Below, in pieces: positions 6,516 through 7,259 of a stretch of 7,259 nucleotides of DNA (its first letter is position 1; the number at the start of each line of letters is the position of its first letter). Location: positions 1-7,259 of the forward strand of contig CATZDQ010000082.1 in assembly GCA_958417695.1 (NCBI GenBank), in the 5' to 3' direction. The position numbers were made by a program, and so were the translations under genes. Below the pieces are notes generated by a model. That model worked only from the letters and a program-made list of their open reading frames with translations, was not told the DNA's origin and did not search any database. This stretch comes from an uncultured Clostridiaceae bacterium. GTDB lineage: Bacteria; Bacillota; Clostridia; TANB77; CAG-508.

Positions 6516-6544
6516 ATTATACTCCTTACTATCGTTTCTATTAA
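6516..6544 (-). promoter_or_regulatory. Possible distal promoter of galE
   Basis: A second pair on the minus strand, TTAATA (6539-6544) and TATAAT (6516-6521) with 17-bp spacing, lies 57 bp upstream of the proximal promoter. In such A+T-rich DNA this could be chance, but the -10 is perfect and the spacing optimal. Confidence 0.35.
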
Positions 6545-6584
6545 GGATTATTTAAATAGATTTCATATTTTTCCTAACGACTTT

Positions 6585-6644
6585 TATAAATTTCTATAAA
6601 AGTCTATAAAATTACTTGCTTTTTTATTCTATTTCATGTATATT
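6585..6644 (+). promoter_or_regulatory. Promoter of the tRNA-like gene with phased upstream A+T element
   Basis: TTGCTT (6616-6621) and TATATT (6639-6644) are separated by 17 bp; the expected start near 6651 is about 13 nt before the mature RNA. Upstream, TATAAA occurs three times at exactly 10-bp intervals (6585-6590, 6595-6600, 6605-6610), about -41 to -66, where an UP element contacting the RNA polymerase alpha subunits would lie. Such elements are typical of strong stable-RNA promoters. Confidence 0.55.
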
Positions 6645-6663
6645 AGTTACAGTATTTTTTGTT

Positions 6664-6733
6664 ACCGGATAGCTCATGGTGGAGCGGCTGCCTTTTAAGT
6701 AGCAGGGGAAGGTTCGATTCCTTCCATCCGGTT
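6664..6733 (+). tRNA. Non-canonical tRNA-like gene, anticodon UUU (Lys by anticodon)
   Basis: The sequence folds into a cloverleaf. Acceptor: ACCGGAT (6664-6670) with ATCCGGT (6726-6732), 7 bp. D-stem: GCTC (6672-6675) with GAGC (6682-6685). Anticodon stem: GCTGC (6687-6691) with GTAGC (6699-6703), one G-U pair, with loop CTTTTAA (6692-6698) giving anticodon TTT. T-arm: canonical T-loop TTCGATT (6713-6719). Departures from the norm: only one base (A6671) between acceptor and D-stem instead of two; a 6-nt D-loop (ATGGTG); a 3-nt variable loop (AGG); a 6-bp T-stem GGAAGG/CCTTCC; a T at the discriminator position where lysine tRNAs usually have A; and no encoded CCA. Total is about 70 nt. Every arm is well paired and the gene has its own promoter and terminator, so it is probably expressed. 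Whether it works in translation, and with which amino acid, is not evident. Confidence 0.72.
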
Positions 6734-6736
6734 GAT

Positions 6737-6771
6737 AAGAAGAGGATGAAACTCATCCTCTTCTTTACTTT
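6737..6771 (+). terminator. Terminator of the tRNA-like gene, probably bidirectional
   Basis: A perfect 13-bp stem, AAGAAGAGGATGA (6737-6749) with its complement (6753-6765), has a 3-nt loop and is followed by T-rich sequence (6764-6771). It starts 4 bases after the tRNA-like RNA. The stem also reaches the stop codon of the convergent transglycosylase gene (6765-6767), so it can serve both transcripts. Confidence 0.9.
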
Positions 6772-7259
6772 TCATAAATCTTTTGATAAATCTTATAATC
6801 TCTAACAATCTTTCTAACGTAGTTATTAGTTTCTTTATAGGGAATGTTTTCAATATCAGAACCATCTGCTTTTATGATACCTTTTTTTATCCATTCATCT
6901 ACATTACCAATTCCTGCATTGTAAGCAGTCAAAGCTAACAATTCATTACCATGGTAACGCTCTTTTAAATGGGCAAAATAACTAGTACCAATTTTGATAT
7001 TCATTTCTGGATTAAACAGTGCTTCTTTTACAGAAAGTTCTTCTCCTATATTCTGGGCAGCTTCTGTTGCTGTACTTTCCATTAATTGCATTAGACCTAC
7101 CGCTCCACTACTAGAGACCACATTTTTATCAAAGTTACTCTCTGCTTTAATAATGGCAAAAGTTAGTAGTGGGTCAATTTCATTTTCCACAGAATAGGTA
7201 TAAACATATTCTGCATACTTTTTAGGATATATCTTTTCTAAGATTATATTTTGTACTTT
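6765..7259 (-). CDS. Soluble lytic transglycosylase, C-terminal part (cut by right window edge)
   Basis: This is the catalytic domain of a Slt70-type lytic murein transglycosylase (lysozyme-like fold), which cleaves the MurNAc-GlcNAc bond of peptidoglycan to leave 1,6-anhydro ends. The frame is open from the window edge; a GTG at 7188-7190 is an internal codon, because the upstream codons read IYPKKYAEYVYTYSVE, the usual lead-in to this domain. Visible are 164 residues. They include FAIIKAESNFD with the catalytic Glu, SSGAVGLMQLM (the GLMQ motif), ALTAYNAGIGNVDEW (AYNAG motif) and a C-terminal ETNNYVRKIVRDYKIY segment, all in family order. The protein probably acts outside the membrane, with a signal or anchor segment in the missing N-terminus. 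The gene ends in TAA inside the shared terminator. Similar domains also occur in spore-cortex and phage proteins; this layout fits a short clostridial cell-wall enzyme. Confidence 0.92.
   Translation of the reverse strand, partial: KVQNIILEKIYPKKYAEYVYTYSVENEIDPLLTFAIIKAESNFDKNVVSSSGAVGLMQLMESTATEAAQNIGEELSVKEALFNPEMNIKIGTSYFAHLKERYHGNELLALTAYNAGIGNVDEWIKKGIIKADGSDIENIPYKETNNYVRKIVRDYKIYQKIYEK

Noticed and set aside
6994..7197. 67-residue plus-strand open frame
   Set aside because: Antisense to the conserved lytic transglycosylase domain, with no supporting start signals.
1..7259. CRISPR arrays, insertion sequences or prophage genes
   Set aside because: No regularly spaced repeats, transposase, integrase or phage structural genes were seen; the gene content is housekeeping.

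Overview
The window looks like chromosomal DNA of a low-GC Gram-positive bacterium, most likely a member of the Clostridia (Lachnospirales-like). The supporting features are very A+T-rich intergenic DNA, strong AAGGAGG ribosome-binding sites, a T-box leader on an alpha2-type glycyl-tRNA synthetase gene, and pyruvate,phosphate dikinase. Most genes are housekeeping and lie on the minus strand; the only plus-strand genes are a small esterase and a tRNA-like gene.

Layout: 1-735 (-) is the N-terminal part of ppdK, cut by the window edge, with a promoter at 843-871 and a stem-loop at the very 5' end of its mRNA. 997-1806 (+) is an intracellular alpha/beta-hydrolase with its own promoter and a strong terminator. 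1874-3178 (-) is a 12-helix MFS transporter. 3343-4728 (-) is glyQS, preceded by a complete glycine T-box leader (about 4979-4761). 4992-5414 is a gene-free stretch of about 420 bases holding the glyQS promoter region and a cluster of DnaA boxes (three perfect TTATCCACA sites, two of them abutting, plus several one-mismatch sites) with small palindromes. 5415-6428 (-) is galE, full length but interrupted by a single in-frame TAA. 6429-6663 is the divergent control region between galE and a plus-strand tRNA-like gene (6664-6733). That gene has a promoter with 10-bp-phased TATAAA repeats upstream and a strong terminator, but a non-standard cloverleaf. 6765-7259 (-) is the C-terminal part of a lytic transglycosylase, cut by the right edge.

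The genes do not form one pathway. They are separate transcription units: central carbon metabolism (ppdK), translation (glyQS, tRNA), sugar-nucleotide and envelope metabolism (galE, lytic transglycosylase) and transport. The points most worth a second look are the DnaA-box cluster outside a dnaA/dnaN context, the unusual tRNA-like gene, and the lone nonsense codon in an otherwise intact galE. All calls come from reading the sequence by eye; no database or folding program was used.
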